Assembly: GCA_002841295.1 (NCBI GenBank)
Contig: PHEU01000002.1
Coordinates: 1 to 64,000, forward strand
From: Actinobacteria bacterium HGW-Actinobacteria-6
Lineage (GTDB): Bacteria > Actinomycetota > Coriobacteriia > Anaerosomatales > Anaerosomataceae
Length of the DNA stretch: 64,000 nucleotides
Direction: 5' to 3'
Shown here: piece by piece, positions 44,722 through 53,812 of the stretch
Layout: each line of letters starts with the position of its first letter
Numbering within the stretch: the first letter of the stretch is position 1
Notes under the pieces: generated by a model
Told to the model about the DNA's origin: nothing
What the model saw: only the letters and a program-made list of their open reading frames with translations
Database searches by the model: none
Translations under genes and position numbers: made by a program

Positions 44722-46926
44722 CTAGTGCACGGAGACGACCTCCGCCCCACCTCCGTCATCAGAGCTCGGTGCCGTCAACGCGAACGTGAACACGAAGGTA
44801 GAGCCTGTCCCCTCCACGCTCGACAGCGTCACATCGCCACCCATGAGGCGCGCCAGCCGGCGCGAGATCGGAAGTCCCAGTCCGGTACCGCCCTGCGGGT
44901 TGTCGCCGGGGCGGCCCATGCTTTTGAACTCGTCGAAGACTTCTTCGAGACGGGACTTCAAGATGCCGACACCCGTGTCAGTCACGGTGATGCGAGCATG
45001 GTCGTTGACCGTATCAAGCGCGATCGTCACGCCGCCCGTGTCGGTGAACTTCACCGCGTTGCTGAACAGGTTGAGCAGAACCTGCCGCACGCGATCCTCG
45101 TCCGTACGCACCAGTAGTCCCGCTTCCGGCACGCGGATATCAAGCGAGAGCCCACGATCCTTCGCCATCGGTGCCATGATCTCCGCCGCTGAACTGACGA
45201 GTTCGGCAATATCGAACTCATCGACCTCAACGAGCATCGCTCCTGCCTCGATCTTCTCAAGATCGAGCACGTCGTTCACGAGCGCCAGGAGGTGATTTCC
45301 AGAACGCACGATCATGCCGAGCTGTCGTTCCTGCTCATCGTTGACCGGCCCCGCGAGTCTTGAAAGCAGAATATTCCCGAAACCGAGAATCGAGTTCAAT
45401 GGCGTCCGTAGCTCGTGGCTCATGTTCGCAAGGAAACTCGACTTGGCGTTACTCGCGGCATCGGCTGCCTCGGCCGCTACGCGGAGTCGGGCCGCCTCTT
45501 TCGATTCTGTGATGTCGATCATGACGCCAACCAGCCGAACGCCACCGGATTCATCTGCGTGCACCGAGACGACGTCCTCGATCCACACGACCTTGCCGTC
45601 GGGTCGGACTACCCGGTACTCGATATTGTGGTCCCCGCCGTGACCGGTCGCCATCACGCAGGCATTCACCGCGGCGTCACGGTCCTCAACGTGCAACGTC
45701 TGCGCCCAAGAGTCGAGATCAGTCCATACCTCGGGCGCATAGCCGAGAAGCCGCTCGGCCTGCGGACCGACGTACACGAATCGATCTGCATCCATGTCGT
45801 ACTCCCACGGAATGGCCTGGAGCGACTCCACGAGGAAGCGGTACTGCCGCGCGGAGGCCGCGAGGTCTTGCTCACGCCGTTTCACCGCATCGGTCATATC
45901 ATGAAGCGCCGATCCGAGCCTCTGAAGCTCGACTTCCCGGAAGCCCGTGGGTGCCGATCCGTACTCTCCTCGAGCCACGTGATCCGCATAGGCCGCAAGT
46001 TCACTGACCGGCTGCGCCAATCGCTTTGAGAAGGGTTCTGCCAGCGTCATCGCGAACGTCGCCGCAAGGATGATCAGCAGCACGACAACGTACTGACTTC
46101 CCAGAATCGTCTCCCGCGCCGGTTTCCACGGTTGCATCGCAAGGGCGACCCAGCCGACTTGCCCCACGACGCGTGCCGAGCCGAGATACTCCGTTCCCTG
46201 CCAGGTGTAGCGTCCGTGCGCCAGGGTTCCACCCGACAGAACCGCATCAACGATTGCGATGCTGCGAACGTTCGGACGCTGCGCCAAGACGATCTCATCG
46301 GGATAGAAGATCGGCACACCATTCCCATCGATCACGACCGGCAGCGCAGACAACTCCTCGGGAATGTCAAAGACAACCATCTCCGAAAGTGTCAGATTGA
46401 CGACGATCACACCGGCTCGAACGGGTACGACGTAGGAGAGCGCCGGCTCGCCGGTCATCGGTGAGAGATAGACGTCGGACCACGCGGGCTTACGTGTTGC
46501 GAGGGACGAGGCGACCGTACGATCCCTGGACCGATCCAGACCGACGAACCATGCACCCTGCATACCGGTTCTGGTCTCGAGCGCGGCCGCCTGCACGATG
46601 CCAGCATCGTCGAGCAACAACAGGGATTCGATTTCGGGCGTGCCGTCGATGATATCCCGCCAATGCTGCCCGGGATCCTCGGTGTCGAGGATCTCCTGAT
46701 AGCTCTGGCCGAGATACGGTGCGACTACCGCTTTCGGCACCTCGAGCGACTGCTCGATCTGCGTCGCGAGTGCTATGGCACTCAGATCATTGGAACTGAC
46801 GATCTGGTCGGACAGCATGCCCCGCACAAGGATGACCGAAACGACTGCAACGACAAGCAACGGTAGCAGCGCGGCCAGCACGAGTCGTCGCGAAATCGCT
46901 GTTCTGAACGAGTGAGACCGCCACAT
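44722..46926 (-). CDS. membrane sensor histidine kinase: extracytoplasmic sensor, HAMP-like linker, PAS (orphan)
   Basis: 734 aa. Membrane segments at about 15-35 and 275-297 bracket an extracytoplasmic double-Cache-like domain (AWFVGLDRSRDRTVASSL, PAWSDVYLSPMTGEPALSYVVPV). A HAMP-like linker follows (KRLAQPVSELAAYADHVA), then PAS at about 365-485, HisKA (NMSHELRTPLNSILGF, H near 503) and HATPase_c (NLFSNAVKF, DTGVGILKSR, GTGLGLPIS). It starts two bases after the stop of a substrate-binding lipoprotein gene, so the lipoprotein likely presents a ligand to this sensor. No response regulator is adjacent. Confidence 0.92.
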   Translation of the reverse strand: MWRSHSFRTAISRRLVLAALLPLLVVAVVSVILVRGMLSDQIVSSNDLSAIALATQIEQSLEVPKAVVAPYLGQSYQEILDTEDPGQHWRDIIDGTPEIESLLLLDDAGIVQAAALETRTGMQGAWFVGLDRSRDRTVASSLATRKPAWSDVYLSPMTGEPALSYVVPVRAGVIVVNLTLSEMVVFDIPEELSALPVVIDGNGVPIFYPDEIVLAQRPNVRSIAIVDAVLSGGTLAHGRYTWQGTEYLGSARVVGQVGWVALAMQPWKPARETILGSQYVVVLLIILAATFAMTLAEPFSKRLAQPVSELAAYADHVARGEYGSAPTGFREVELQRLGSALHDMTDAVKRREQDLAASARQYRFLVESLQAIPWEYDMDADRFVYVGPQAERLLGYAPEVWTDLDSWAQTLHVEDRDAAVNACVMATGHGGDHNIEYRVVRPDGKVVWIEDVVSVHADESGGVRLVGVMIDITESKEAARLRVAAEAADAASNAKSSFLANMSHELRTPLNSILGFGNILLSRLAGPVNDEQERQLGMIVRSGNHLLALVNDVLDLEKIEAGAMLVEVDEFDIAELVSSAAEIMAPMAKDRGLSLDIRVPEAGLLVRTDEDRVRQVLLNLFSNAVKFTDTGGVTIALDTVNDHARITVTDTGVGILKSRLEEVFDEFKSMGRPGDNPQGGTGLGLPISRRLARLMGGDVTLSSVEGTGSTFVFTFALTAPSSDDGGGAEVVSVH

Positions 46927-46928
46927 GG

Positions 46929-48071
46929 CTACTCGGCTCTTACGAACGCGCTGTCGAGGATAGTCATGAGGAAGTAGTCGCGCACGACATCACCGTTCTC
47001 GTCAATTGAAACGACACCCTGTACAGCGGAATACGAACGACAACCGTCGAGCTCGCGCTTCAGTGCCTCGCGCGTCTGGGCTCCTTCCAACAGCGAGACG
47101 GCAAGCCGCGTTGCATCATATGCGTGCACTGATGCGAATCCCGCTTCGTAGCCGAATCGCTTGCGGAATCGCTCGGCGAAGTCCCTGTACGCAGGCGCTG
47201 AGGACTCCCGGTCAAAGGTGTTGAGGAACATCATTCCCTCGACCGCACGTCCTCCGTAGCCGATCACGACCTCGGTAGCTGACCACTCACTGGTGATGAG
47301 GTGGCCTTCGAACCCCCTGTTCCTCATGAGCGTGGCGATCCTGGCGGTATCGAGCGCATTTGCCAAGACGAACACGCACTGCGGATCAGAGACAAGCGCG
47401 TTGGTGATGGCAACGTCGTACGTATCCAGCTGTCCCGAAGTGATCTGATCCGAGGCGACCACCGTACCGTTGAGATCAGTGAAGGCCGCGGTGAAGTTGC
47501 GCGCCCAAGTCTCGGTATGCGATGAGTTCGCGAGGTCATATATCATCGCGACTCGTGTATGGCCGAGACTGTCGTGGACGACTGTCGCAAGCTCGTGAGC
47601 GGCGCTCGAATTGTCAGGGTAGAGACGGTAGAAGAAGTCAGCCTTGCCTGTGAGTGCATCCGTGCTCGTCGTGGGGCTGATAAATGGCACCTTGAGCTCA
47701 TCTGCCAGCGGCGCGACCGCAACCGCTATCGCACTTGTCATCGGGCCTATCACAGCAAGGGCACCTGCTGCTTCCAGATCGCGAAACGCGCTCGCTGCCC
47801 TGGTGGCATCCTGTGCGTCATCGGCCGGAAGGAGCATCACTTCTCTGCCAGCGATGCCGCCGGCGAGATTCGTGTCCTCAATTGCGAGCAGAGCGCCATC
47901 GCGGCCGGCAACGCCGAGGTCGGTCGTGCGCCCCGACATGCCGCCGAGGTAGCCGATCACGATGGGCTCGCGATGCGAGGTGCAGGCCGGGATGAGGCCA
48001 CACGCGACGACAGCAAGCGTGACTACCAGAAACACTCGAACATCTCGGGTACGTTGCATCTTAGCGCCCAT
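46929..48071 (-). CDS. branched-chain-amino-acid-type substrate-binding lipoprotein
   Basis: 380 aa from the ATG at 48071 (ATG at 48059 is an alternative; neither has a strong ribosome binding site). Lipoprotein signal with LIPAC as the likely lipobox. The body is a type I periplasmic-binding (LivJ/Peripla_BP_6) fold: IVIGYLGGMSGRTTDLGVAGRDGALLAIEDTNLAGGIAGR, VIGPMTSAIAVAVAPLADELKVPFISPTTS. No ABC permease or ATPase gene is nearby; the following gene is a sensor kinase 2 bases away. A sensory rather than transport role is therefore likely (inference). Confidence 0.88.
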   Translation of the reverse strand: MGAKMQRTRDVRVFLVVTLAVVACGLIPACTSHREPIVIGYLGGMSGRTTDLGVAGRDGALLAIEDTNLAGGIAGREVMLLPADDAQDATRAASAFRDLEAAGALAVIGPMTSAIAVAVAPLADELKVPFISPTTSTDALTGKADFFYRLYPDNSSAAHELATVVHDSLGHTRVAMIYDLANSSHTETWARNFTAAFTDLNGTVVASDQITSGQLDTYDVAITNALVSDPQCVFVLANALDTARIATLMRNRGFEGHLITSEWSATEVVIGYGGRAVEGMMFLNTFDRESSAPAYRDFAERFRKRFGYEAGFASVHAYDATRLAVSLLEGAQTREALKRELDGCRSYSAVQGVVSIDENGDVVRDYFLMTILDSAFVRAE

Positions 48072-48197
48072 CGTCGGGACCCCGAACCAAGAACGTGTGT
48101 GTTCAATGTATGCGCGTTCAAGGCGAACGGCAATAACCCAACGACAGGCGGTACGGCAGCCCCCAAACGTGACAGCGTAGCCATTCTTGATGCTGGG

Positions 48198-48203
48198 TAC
48201 AAT
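48198..48203 (+). promoter_or_regulatory. candidate -10 box for the heliorhodopsin gene
   Basis: TACAAT lies 61 bases upstream of the GTG start in the 192-base divergent spacer. No convincing -35 box occurs at 17-18 bp, so this rests on the -10 alone. Confidence 0.3.
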
Positions 48204-48263
48204 TCCCTGTGACACTCAAGGCCCGAGCAGCTACGCTTCGGGTCCGAAACCCGGGAGGACAGC

Positions 48264-49022
48264 GTGGCAGACGACACCCGCTTCAAGCGCTTGCGGCTCT
48301 ACAACATCGTGATGGGATTATTCCATCTCGGGCAGGGCATCGCGATCGCGACGCTCTCGAACAGCTTCAAGCTGCCGGTGACCGCCACACTCATGCAGGG
48401 ACCTCCCGGCACGCCCCCAGGAGTGCCGACAACGCTCTTCGAGATCCCGCTCGGTTGGGCTGTGGCGACGTTCGTGTTTCTCTCGGCGCTGGCGCACTTC
48501 ATCATCGCGTCGCCGCTGGCATTTGACTGGTACGTGAAGAACCTCAAGCAGAACCGCAACTACGCGCGCTGGATCGAGTACTCGGTCTCCTCGACGCTCA
48601 TGGTCGTGCTCATCGGCCTGTTGCCGGGCATCTTCGACATCGCGGCGATCATCGGCATCGCCGGCGCGAACATCTCGATGATCCTCTTCGGCTTGCTGAT
48701 GGAGAAGTACGAGTCCCCCGGGAATCCGAACTGGCTGTCGTACATCTTCGGCTGCATCACCGGCGCGGTCCCGTGGATAGCCATCGCCGTCTATCTCTGG
48801 GCTCCAGGTCAAGTGGCCGAGCCGCCCGCGTTCGTCTACTGGATCTTCTTCTCGATGTTCATCTTCTTCATGAGCTTCGCGCTCAACATGGTGCTGCAGT
48901 ACAAGAAGATCGGCCCTTGGAAGGACTACCTATTCGGCGAGGCTGCGTACATACTGCTGAGCCTCACCGCGAAGTCGCTGCTCGCATGGTTGGTCTTCGC
49001 GAACACGCTGATTCCGACCTAG
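48264..49022 (+). CDS. heliorhodopsin
   Basis: 252 aa, GTG start with GGGAGG upstream. Seven hydrophobic segments; the family marks are all present: N-terminal RLYNIVMGLFHLGQGIAIA, the third-helix ARWIEYSVSSTLM with the counterion Glu at E105, and the retinal-binding lysine K237 in SLTAKSLLAW (E107 and K241 in the founding protein 48C12). Heliorhodopsins are inverted-topology, light-sensing microbial rhodopsins with no pump activity in most cases studied. No carotenoid or retinal synthesis gene is in the window. It is divergent from a substrate-binding protein/kinase pair and convergent with a nitroreductase gene, 7 bases away. Confidence 0.93.
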   Translation: MADDTRFKRLRLYNIVMGLFHLGQGIAIATLSNSFKLPVTATLMQGPPGTPPGVPTTLFEIPLGWAVATFVFLSALAHFIIASPLAFDWYVKNLKQNRNYARWIEYSVSSTLMVVLIGLLPGIFDIAAIIGIAGANISMILFGLLMEKYESPGNPNWLSYIFGCITGAVPWIAIAVYLWAPGQVAEPPAFVYWIFFSMFIFFMSFALNMVLQYKKIGPWKDYLFGEAAYILLSLTAKSLLAWLVFANTLIPT

Positions 49023-49029
49023 GCCGCAC

Positions 49030-49800
49030 CTACTCAGACTCCGGCGCGCACCAGCGCTCGAGCCACCAACGAACGGAACGGTTCATCTCGGCCATATAGG
49101 CCGGGGTGAACTTCCGTTTGTAGACCTTTTGTCCGATGTTCGTGATGCCGGGACCGAAACCGTGCGGCGAGTGCATCGCCCCGAGATCGTCGGATACCCC
49201 GGCAAGCTCTTCATCGGTTAGGCGATGGTATGAGTTGGAGTGCACCATGTGCTTCTCGTAGTGAGGCGTTGGCTCACGAATGGCCGCGGGATGCCCGAAG
49301 CACAGCATCGCGATCGGCAGCGTGTGTTGCGGCAGGCCGAGAAGCTTCGCATGGATCTCCCCCTGCTCCAACACGTCCCCGATGTAGCACGAGCCAATGC
49401 CGAGCGATTCAGCGGCGACCACCGCGTTCTGCGCAGCGATGAGCGCGTCAGAGCACGACATCATGAGGTCGCCGACGTCGGGGGTCGCGCGGTGCTCGAC
49501 GCCCTCGACCTGCTCGGCACCTGAGAAGCGGAACAGATCGATCCACTTCTGCATGTCGGCAACGAACACCAACACCAACGGCGCTTTCGCAATGAACGGC
49601 TGATCGTCGCAGGTGTCCGCAAGGCGGTCTTTCAGCGCCTGATCGGTCACGTCGATGATCGAATAGAGCATCATGTTGCCCGCAGTAGGCGCGCGCAGTG
49701 CGCTATGGAGTATAGCTGCCTTCTCGGCAGCGGTTATCTCAGTCGCGGCGTAGGTGCGAGTCGAGAAGCGCGCGTCCAGCAGTGCCAGCGTAGAGTTCAT
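49030..49800 (-). CDS. nitroreductase-family FMN oxidoreductase
   Basis: 256 aa. FMN-binding marks: RFSTRTYAATEIT (the R-S-x-R motif), ALRAPTAGNMMLYSI, AAESLGIGSCYIGDVL and LPIAMLCFGHPA. The C-terminal extension (IGQKVYKRKFTPAYMAEMNRSV) places it with NfsA/FRase-like members. It likely reduces quinones, flavins or nitro compounds with NAD(P)H. It lies tail to tail with the heliorhodopsin gene; a functional link is speculative. Confidence 0.87.
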   Translation of the reverse strand: MNSTLALLDARFSTRTYAATEITAAEKAAILHSALRAPTAGNMMLYSIIDVTDQALKDRLADTCDDQPFIAKAPLVLVFVADMQKWIDLFRFSGAEQVEGVEHRATPDVGDLMMSCSDALIAAQNAVVAAESLGIGSCYIGDVLEQGEIHAKLLGLPQHTLPIAMLCFGHPAAIREPTPHYEKHMVHSNSYHRLTDEELAGVSDDLGAMHSPHGFGPGITNIGQKVYKRKFTPAYMAEMNRSVRWWLERWCAPESE

Positions 49801-49865
49801 CGCGAATCCAATCGTCCGGTTGACTTGAGTATACGGAACCTCGGCAATCGGACCGACCCGGGATA

Positions 49866-50525
49866 CTACTCGACGACGAGCACGCCTTCATGGCCGTCCT
49901 GGCTACACACGATCTCGTACTCGCCCGCATCAAGAGCGGGCAGCTCGACCGTGCCGCCACTTGAGATGTCCTGTTCCACGCCAAGTTCCGGCAGCTTGAC
50001 CGATACCCGGCACTCTTTACCCGGCGCGAACTCCATGGTAAGCGGGATTCCGGCCTGAGCGAGAATCATCGTGGGGTCGAAGTGCGCCCCATCATCGTTG
50101 ATAGCGATCCGCTGGGTCGCGCCATCTTCGTCCAACATGGTCTTGGTGTAGTCGGCTGCTGTTGCCACGAGATAACCAGCCTCCACGAGCTTGCCTCTAA
50201 TCGTATCTTCATCGATGACGGCATCGTCGAACGTGACCGTCAACACCAGGCTCTCGGCATTGAGTTCAGCCTTGCCGATGCCCTGAACACCAACGAGCGG
50301 CTGGAAGATATGCGTCGATTCATGCTCCGCGTCTGAGCCCTCCAGCAGCTTCACCTGGAAATCGGCCGAGGAGTTGGTATCGCCCATACCGATCACGAGA
50401 GAGATCGCGTCGGCAGAGACGCTCCGCGATCCGGCCCGCTCCATCACGAACTGAGGAACTACAAGCAGCGCCAGAACGACGACGACGGCCGCGAGGATGA
50501 TCTGTGGTGGCTTGATCCGCTTCAT
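49866..50525 (-). CDS. membrane-anchored cupredoxin-like protein with an HMA-like domain
   Basis: 219 aa from the ATG at 50525 with GAGGTACAC upstream. One N-terminal membrane segment (residues 8-28). Residues about 75-115 follow the HMA fold pattern (GVQGIGKAELNAESLVLTVTF, then IRGKLVEAGYLV) without a CXXC. Residues 140-219 form a cupredoxin-like strand set ending EYEIVCSQDGHEGVLVVE, where C and H (from C-x3-G-H) could be copper ligands. A metal-handling or redox role outside the membrane is likely. A second HMA-like protein without CXXC is at 11691. Confidence 0.7.
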   Translation of the reverse strand: MKRIKPPQIILAAVVVVLALLVVPQFVMERAGSRSVSADAISLVIGMGDTNSSADFQVKLLEGSDAEHESTHIFQPLVGVQGIGKAELNAESLVLTVTFDDAVIDEDTIRGKLVEAGYLVATAADYTKTMLDEDGATQRIAINDDGAHFDPTMILAQAGIPLTMEFAPGKECRVSVKLPELGVEQDISSGGTVELPALDAGEYEIVCSQDGHEGVLVVE

Positions 50526-50659
50526 GTGTACCTCACTGTTCGGGGTTCCGCATGACGTGCATACGCGCGCATAGCAGCACTGAGTATGCCATTCCAGGCT
50601 GTGCTGAGCGCGGGGTAGTATGGAACCACACGAGAAGTTCATACGTCCGAGGAGCCCTC

Positions 50660-51613
50660 ATGCCGGAGCGTTACACCGCAGCAGTCGTCCAGGCCGCGCC
50701 GATCCCCTTCGACCGCGACGCAACGATCGACAAGGCCATCGCTCTCATCGCTGAAGCCGCCGAGAAGGGCGCCGCACTCGTGCTCTTCCCTGAAGCGTTC
50801 GTGCCGGCGTACCCGCGCGGACTCGCGTTCGGCACGGTCGTAGGTAGCCGGGCTCCAATCGGCCGCGATTTGTGGCAGCGCTACTGGAGCGCATCGGTGG
50901 ACGTTCCGGGCGAGGCGACCGCGCGCATCGGCGAAGCCGCCCGCGAGCACGGAGTGCACGTCGCAATCGGTGTGATCGAGCGCGAGGGCCGCTACGGAGA
51001 CGACGGTGGCACCCTTTACTGCACAACGCTCTACTTCGGCTCAGACGGCACGCTTCTCGGCAAGCACCGCAAACTGAAGCCCACAGCCGCCGAGAGACTC
51101 ATCTGGGGCGAGGGTGACGGCAGCACGCTTACGGCCGTTAGCACGGAACTGGGGACGCTTGGCGGGCTGATCTGCTGGGAACACTACATGCCGCTCGCAC
51201 GCATGGCCATGTACGGCAAGGGCGTGCAGGTGTGGCTCGCGCCCACAGCCGACGCACGCGACGAATGGCAGTCAACGGCACGCCACATCGCACTTGAGGG
51301 TCGCTGCTGGTTCCTCGGCTGCAACCAGTTCGTCACCAGGGACATGTACCCAACGGACCTTCCAGAGGTCGAGCTGCTCGCCAATCAGCCCGAGGTCATG
51401 TCGCGCGGCGGCAGTGTCATCATCTCCCCGCTCGGACAGGTCGTCGCTGGCCCGCTGTGGGACCGCGAAGGCATCCTCTACGCAGAGATCGATCTAGCCG
51501 AGGTAAGCCGCGCCAAGCTCGACTTCGATCCAGTCGGTCACTATGCGCGTCCGGACGTCTTCCGCCTCATCGTCGATGAGCGCGAGAAATCAGCGGTGGA
51601 GTACAAGCGTTAA
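50660..51613 (+). CDS. nitrilase
   Basis: 317 aa from the ATG at 50660 with GAGGAG upstream. The catalytic triad is in place: E45 (VLFPEAFVPAYP), K138 (KHRKLKPT) and C172 (GLICWEHYMPL). The FPEAFVPAYPRG and ICWEHYMPLAR motifs mark the true nitrilase branch (aliphatic and aromatic nitriles or cyanide) and not amidases. It would hydrolyse a nitrile to a carboxylic acid and ammonia; the natural substrate is unknown. It stands alone, divergent from the cupredoxin-like gene. Confidence 0.9.
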   Translation: MPERYTAAVVQAAPIPFDRDATIDKAIALIAEAAEKGAALVLFPEAFVPAYPRGLAFGTVVGSRAPIGRDLWQRYWSASVDVPGEATARIGEAAREHGVHVAIGVIEREGRYGDDGGTLYCTTLYFGSDGTLLGKHRKLKPTAAERLIWGEGDGSTLTAVSTELGTLGGLICWEHYMPLARMAMYGKGVQVWLAPTADARDEWQSTARHIALEGRCWFLGCNQFVTRDMYPTDLPEVELLANQPEVMSRGGSVIISPLGQVVAGPLWDREGILYAEIDLAEVSRAKLDFDPVGHYARPDVFRLIVDEREKSAVEYKR

Positions 51614-51790
51614 CAACGGGTATAGCCCTCCTATGTGGAATGCCGGGGCTGTGATTTCTGCCTTTCACGCCACGGCGGGGTAGGCGCTCTCAGGGGAAGA
51701 TGCGCAGCTCGCACGGACTGCATGGCACAAGTGTGACATCGTTCGCCTCTGCCCTACGGGGTGCTCGACTCAACCTCCACTGCACTCGGA

Positions 51791-51811
51791 GCCGACATGG
51801 TTCGTGTCGGC
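51791..51811 (+). promoter_or_regulatory. hairpin in the leader of the second cell-wall-binding gene
   Basis: GCCGACA (51791-51797) and TGTCGGC (51805-51811) form a perfect 7-bp stem with a 7-base loop, ending 9 bases before the AGGGGGAG ribosome binding site. The whole 217-base spacer is otherwise without recognisable elements. Confidence 0.4.
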
Positions 51812-51830
51812 AGATGGAAGGGGGAGCACG

Positions 51831-53747
51831 ATGAGAGGCAGACGCACACTGACGGTCTTCCTGACGACCCTGGTGGCGATGTCGCTCACTGTTCCAGCGT
51901 GGGGAACAACCGCCTTCACCTCGACCGGCATCGCCACTGGCGGAGCCGCCATGGAGACCAACCCCGAGACTGCTGGAAAGTGGGTGGTCTATCAGACAAG
52001 CACCCCGATCATACCCAGCTCTCATGGCAACGTGGTGATGCGCGACATGACCAACGGCTCCATCGTCACCATTGGCAGTGGTGACGATGCTGATCAGACG
52101 AACCCGGACGTCTCGGGCAACAGGGTGGTCTACGAAGACGACGCAACCGGGAACAAGAACGTCCGGGTCTATGATCGAGAACTTGCGGTGGACTTCCCGA
52201 TCGCTACCACAACTGCGAACGAGGTCCTGCCTCGAATCTCCGGCAACCTCGTCGTGTGGCTCAACGACAGTACCAAAGAGCTCTGGTACCGCGATCTGTC
52301 GCGTGGCAACACGGCAAAGGTGCCTGTGGCATCAAACGTCACGGTCTTCGATGTCGACAACGGCAGCATCGTATGGGCCGAAGCGCTTGTTGCCGAGTAC
52401 ATCTACATCTTCGATCCGAGTCAGGACGCGTCACCCAGGCTGGTCTACGCCGTCAGCGCTGCTGACGACATCTCGTCCATCCGGTTCCACGGCGAGGCGA
52501 TCACCTGCACAGCCAACAGTGCGAGCGGACCAAGAGTCATTCGCCTGAAGTTGAACTTCACGGGAATCATGACGTTCCCCACCGACACGATGAACCCTGA
52601 TGCATTCCACGATACGCTCGCGTTCCAAGACGACGTGGTAACCAACGACCAGATTCGGTGGACGCAGATGGATGGCGATACGACGTTCATCGGCTCAGAC
52701 TCCTACAACGAGGGTGACGCTGCGATCTTCGGGCGGCGCATCGCCTACGAGCAGTACACGGCCATGCTGAACACCGACATATACGTGGCGAAGTCTCCTT
52801 CCGAGGTCGCCCGAACCGCCGGGTCGGACAGGTACATGACCGCAGTGAACACCAGTGAGTCGTACTTCACCAGGTCGAAGAACGTGATTCTGTGCACCGG
52901 AGAGAACTTCCCTGACGCGCTTGCCGCCGGCCCCCTCGCGAGAGCTCTGAAGTGTCCCCTGCTGCTCACACGGAGAACGGCAGTCCCGGCGGCGACGATG
53001 ACGGAGATGGCGCGGCTTGATGTTGAGAAGGTGTTCATCATCGGCGGACCTGCGACGATTTCCGCCTCGGCGGAAGAGCAGCTGGTGACCGCGGGGTACA
53101 CCGTGCGCCGAATCGCAGGGGACGACCGCTACGAGACATCGGTGAAAGTCGCACTGGCGATGACAGAGGTCTACGAAGGCATCTACGGGATCGATATGGC
53201 CTTCTTCGCCAAAGGCGATAACTTCCCGGACGCCCTGGCGCTCGGACCGGTCGCCGCCGGCGCACTCTCGCCGATCATCCTGGTGCGCTCCACCTCACTC
53301 CCCGGCGATGTCGCAAGCGCTGTCGACACGCTCAATATCACGAGCGGTGTCATAGCAGGAGACACATACGCGGTTTCAAGCAGTGTCCAAAGCCAACTGG
53401 AATCGCTGATGGCCGCCAACGGAGCCGACCCGCACCCGATAGAGCGCTGGTCTGGCGCAAACCGTTACGCGACGGCCGTAGACATCGTGGAGAACGGGCT
53501 GGCCAACCGCTGGATAGACCTTGACACGGTGGGCGTGGCAATCGGCACGAACTTCCCTGATGCGCTGGGGGGCGGCGCTGCACTTGGGTACTACGGCTGC
53601 CCGGTTCTGCTGGTGGGCAATCCCGACCCGCTCATCAGCTGGGTCGGCGCTCATAAACATGAAATCGGCAGAATGGATATCTTCGGGGACACTAGCTCGG
53701 TTCCATACCTGGTTGAGGAGCTTCTCGACAACACCATGGCGTACTGA
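51831..53747 (+). CDS. secreted beta-propeller-like protein with three cell-wall-binding repeats
   Basis: 638 aa from the ATG at 51831 with AGGGGGAG upstream. Signal peptide at about 1-26 (VFLTTLVAMSLTVPAWG). Residues about 30-325 carry repeated VSGNRVVYEDD / ISGNLVVWLND strands, as in TolB-like propellers. Three cell-wall-binding repeat 2 modules follow: AGSDRYMTAV ... TGENFPDAL, IAGDDRYETSV ... KGDNFPDAL and WSGANRYATAV ... GTNFPDAL. It should be displayed on the cell wall. It is shorter than, and probably paralogous to, the protein at 26870-29227, and is followed by a terminator. Confidence 0.9.
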   Translation: MRGRRTLTVFLTTLVAMSLTVPAWGTTAFTSTGIATGGAAMETNPETAGKWVVYQTSTPIIPSSHGNVVMRDMTNGSIVTIGSGDDADQTNPDVSGNRVVYEDDATGNKNVRVYDRELAVDFPIATTTANEVLPRISGNLVVWLNDSTKELWYRDLSRGNTAKVPVASNVTVFDVDNGSIVWAEALVAEYIYIFDPSQDASPRLVYAVSAADDISSIRFHGEAITCTANSASGPRVIRLKLNFTGIMTFPTDTMNPDAFHDTLAFQDDVVTNDQIRWTQMDGDTTFIGSDSYNEGDAAIFGRRIAYEQYTAMLNTDIYVAKSPSEVARTAGSDRYMTAVNTSESYFTRSKNVILCTGENFPDALAAGPLARALKCPLLLTRRTAVPAATMTEMARLDVEKVFIIGGPATISASAEEQLVTAGYTVRRIAGDDRYETSVKVALAMTEVYEGIYGIDMAFFAKGDNFPDALALGPVAAGALSPIILVRSTSLPGDVASAVDTLNITSGVIAGDTYAVSSSVQSQLESLMAANGADPHPIERWSGANRYATAVDIVENGLANRWIDLDTVGVAIGTNFPDALGGGAALGYYGCPVLLVGNPDPLISWVGAHKHEIGRMDIFGDTSSVPYLVEELLDNTMAY

Positions 53748-53771
53748 TTTCCGCAAAGCAGTAATCACTGT

Positions 53772-53798
53772 GAGGGGCGGGCCTCATGCTCGCCCCTC
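53772..53798. terminator. terminator hairpin and adjacent palindrome
   Basis: GAGGGGCGGGC (53772-53782) and GCTCGCCCCTC (53788-53798) form an 11-bp stem with one G-U pair and a 5-base loop, between the convergent cell-wall-binding and LysE genes. AGCTGAC-C-GTCAGCT (53800-53814) is a further 7+1+7 palindrome that overlaps the LysE stop. Confidence 0.78.
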
Positions 53799-53812
53799 GA
53801 GCTGACCGTCAG

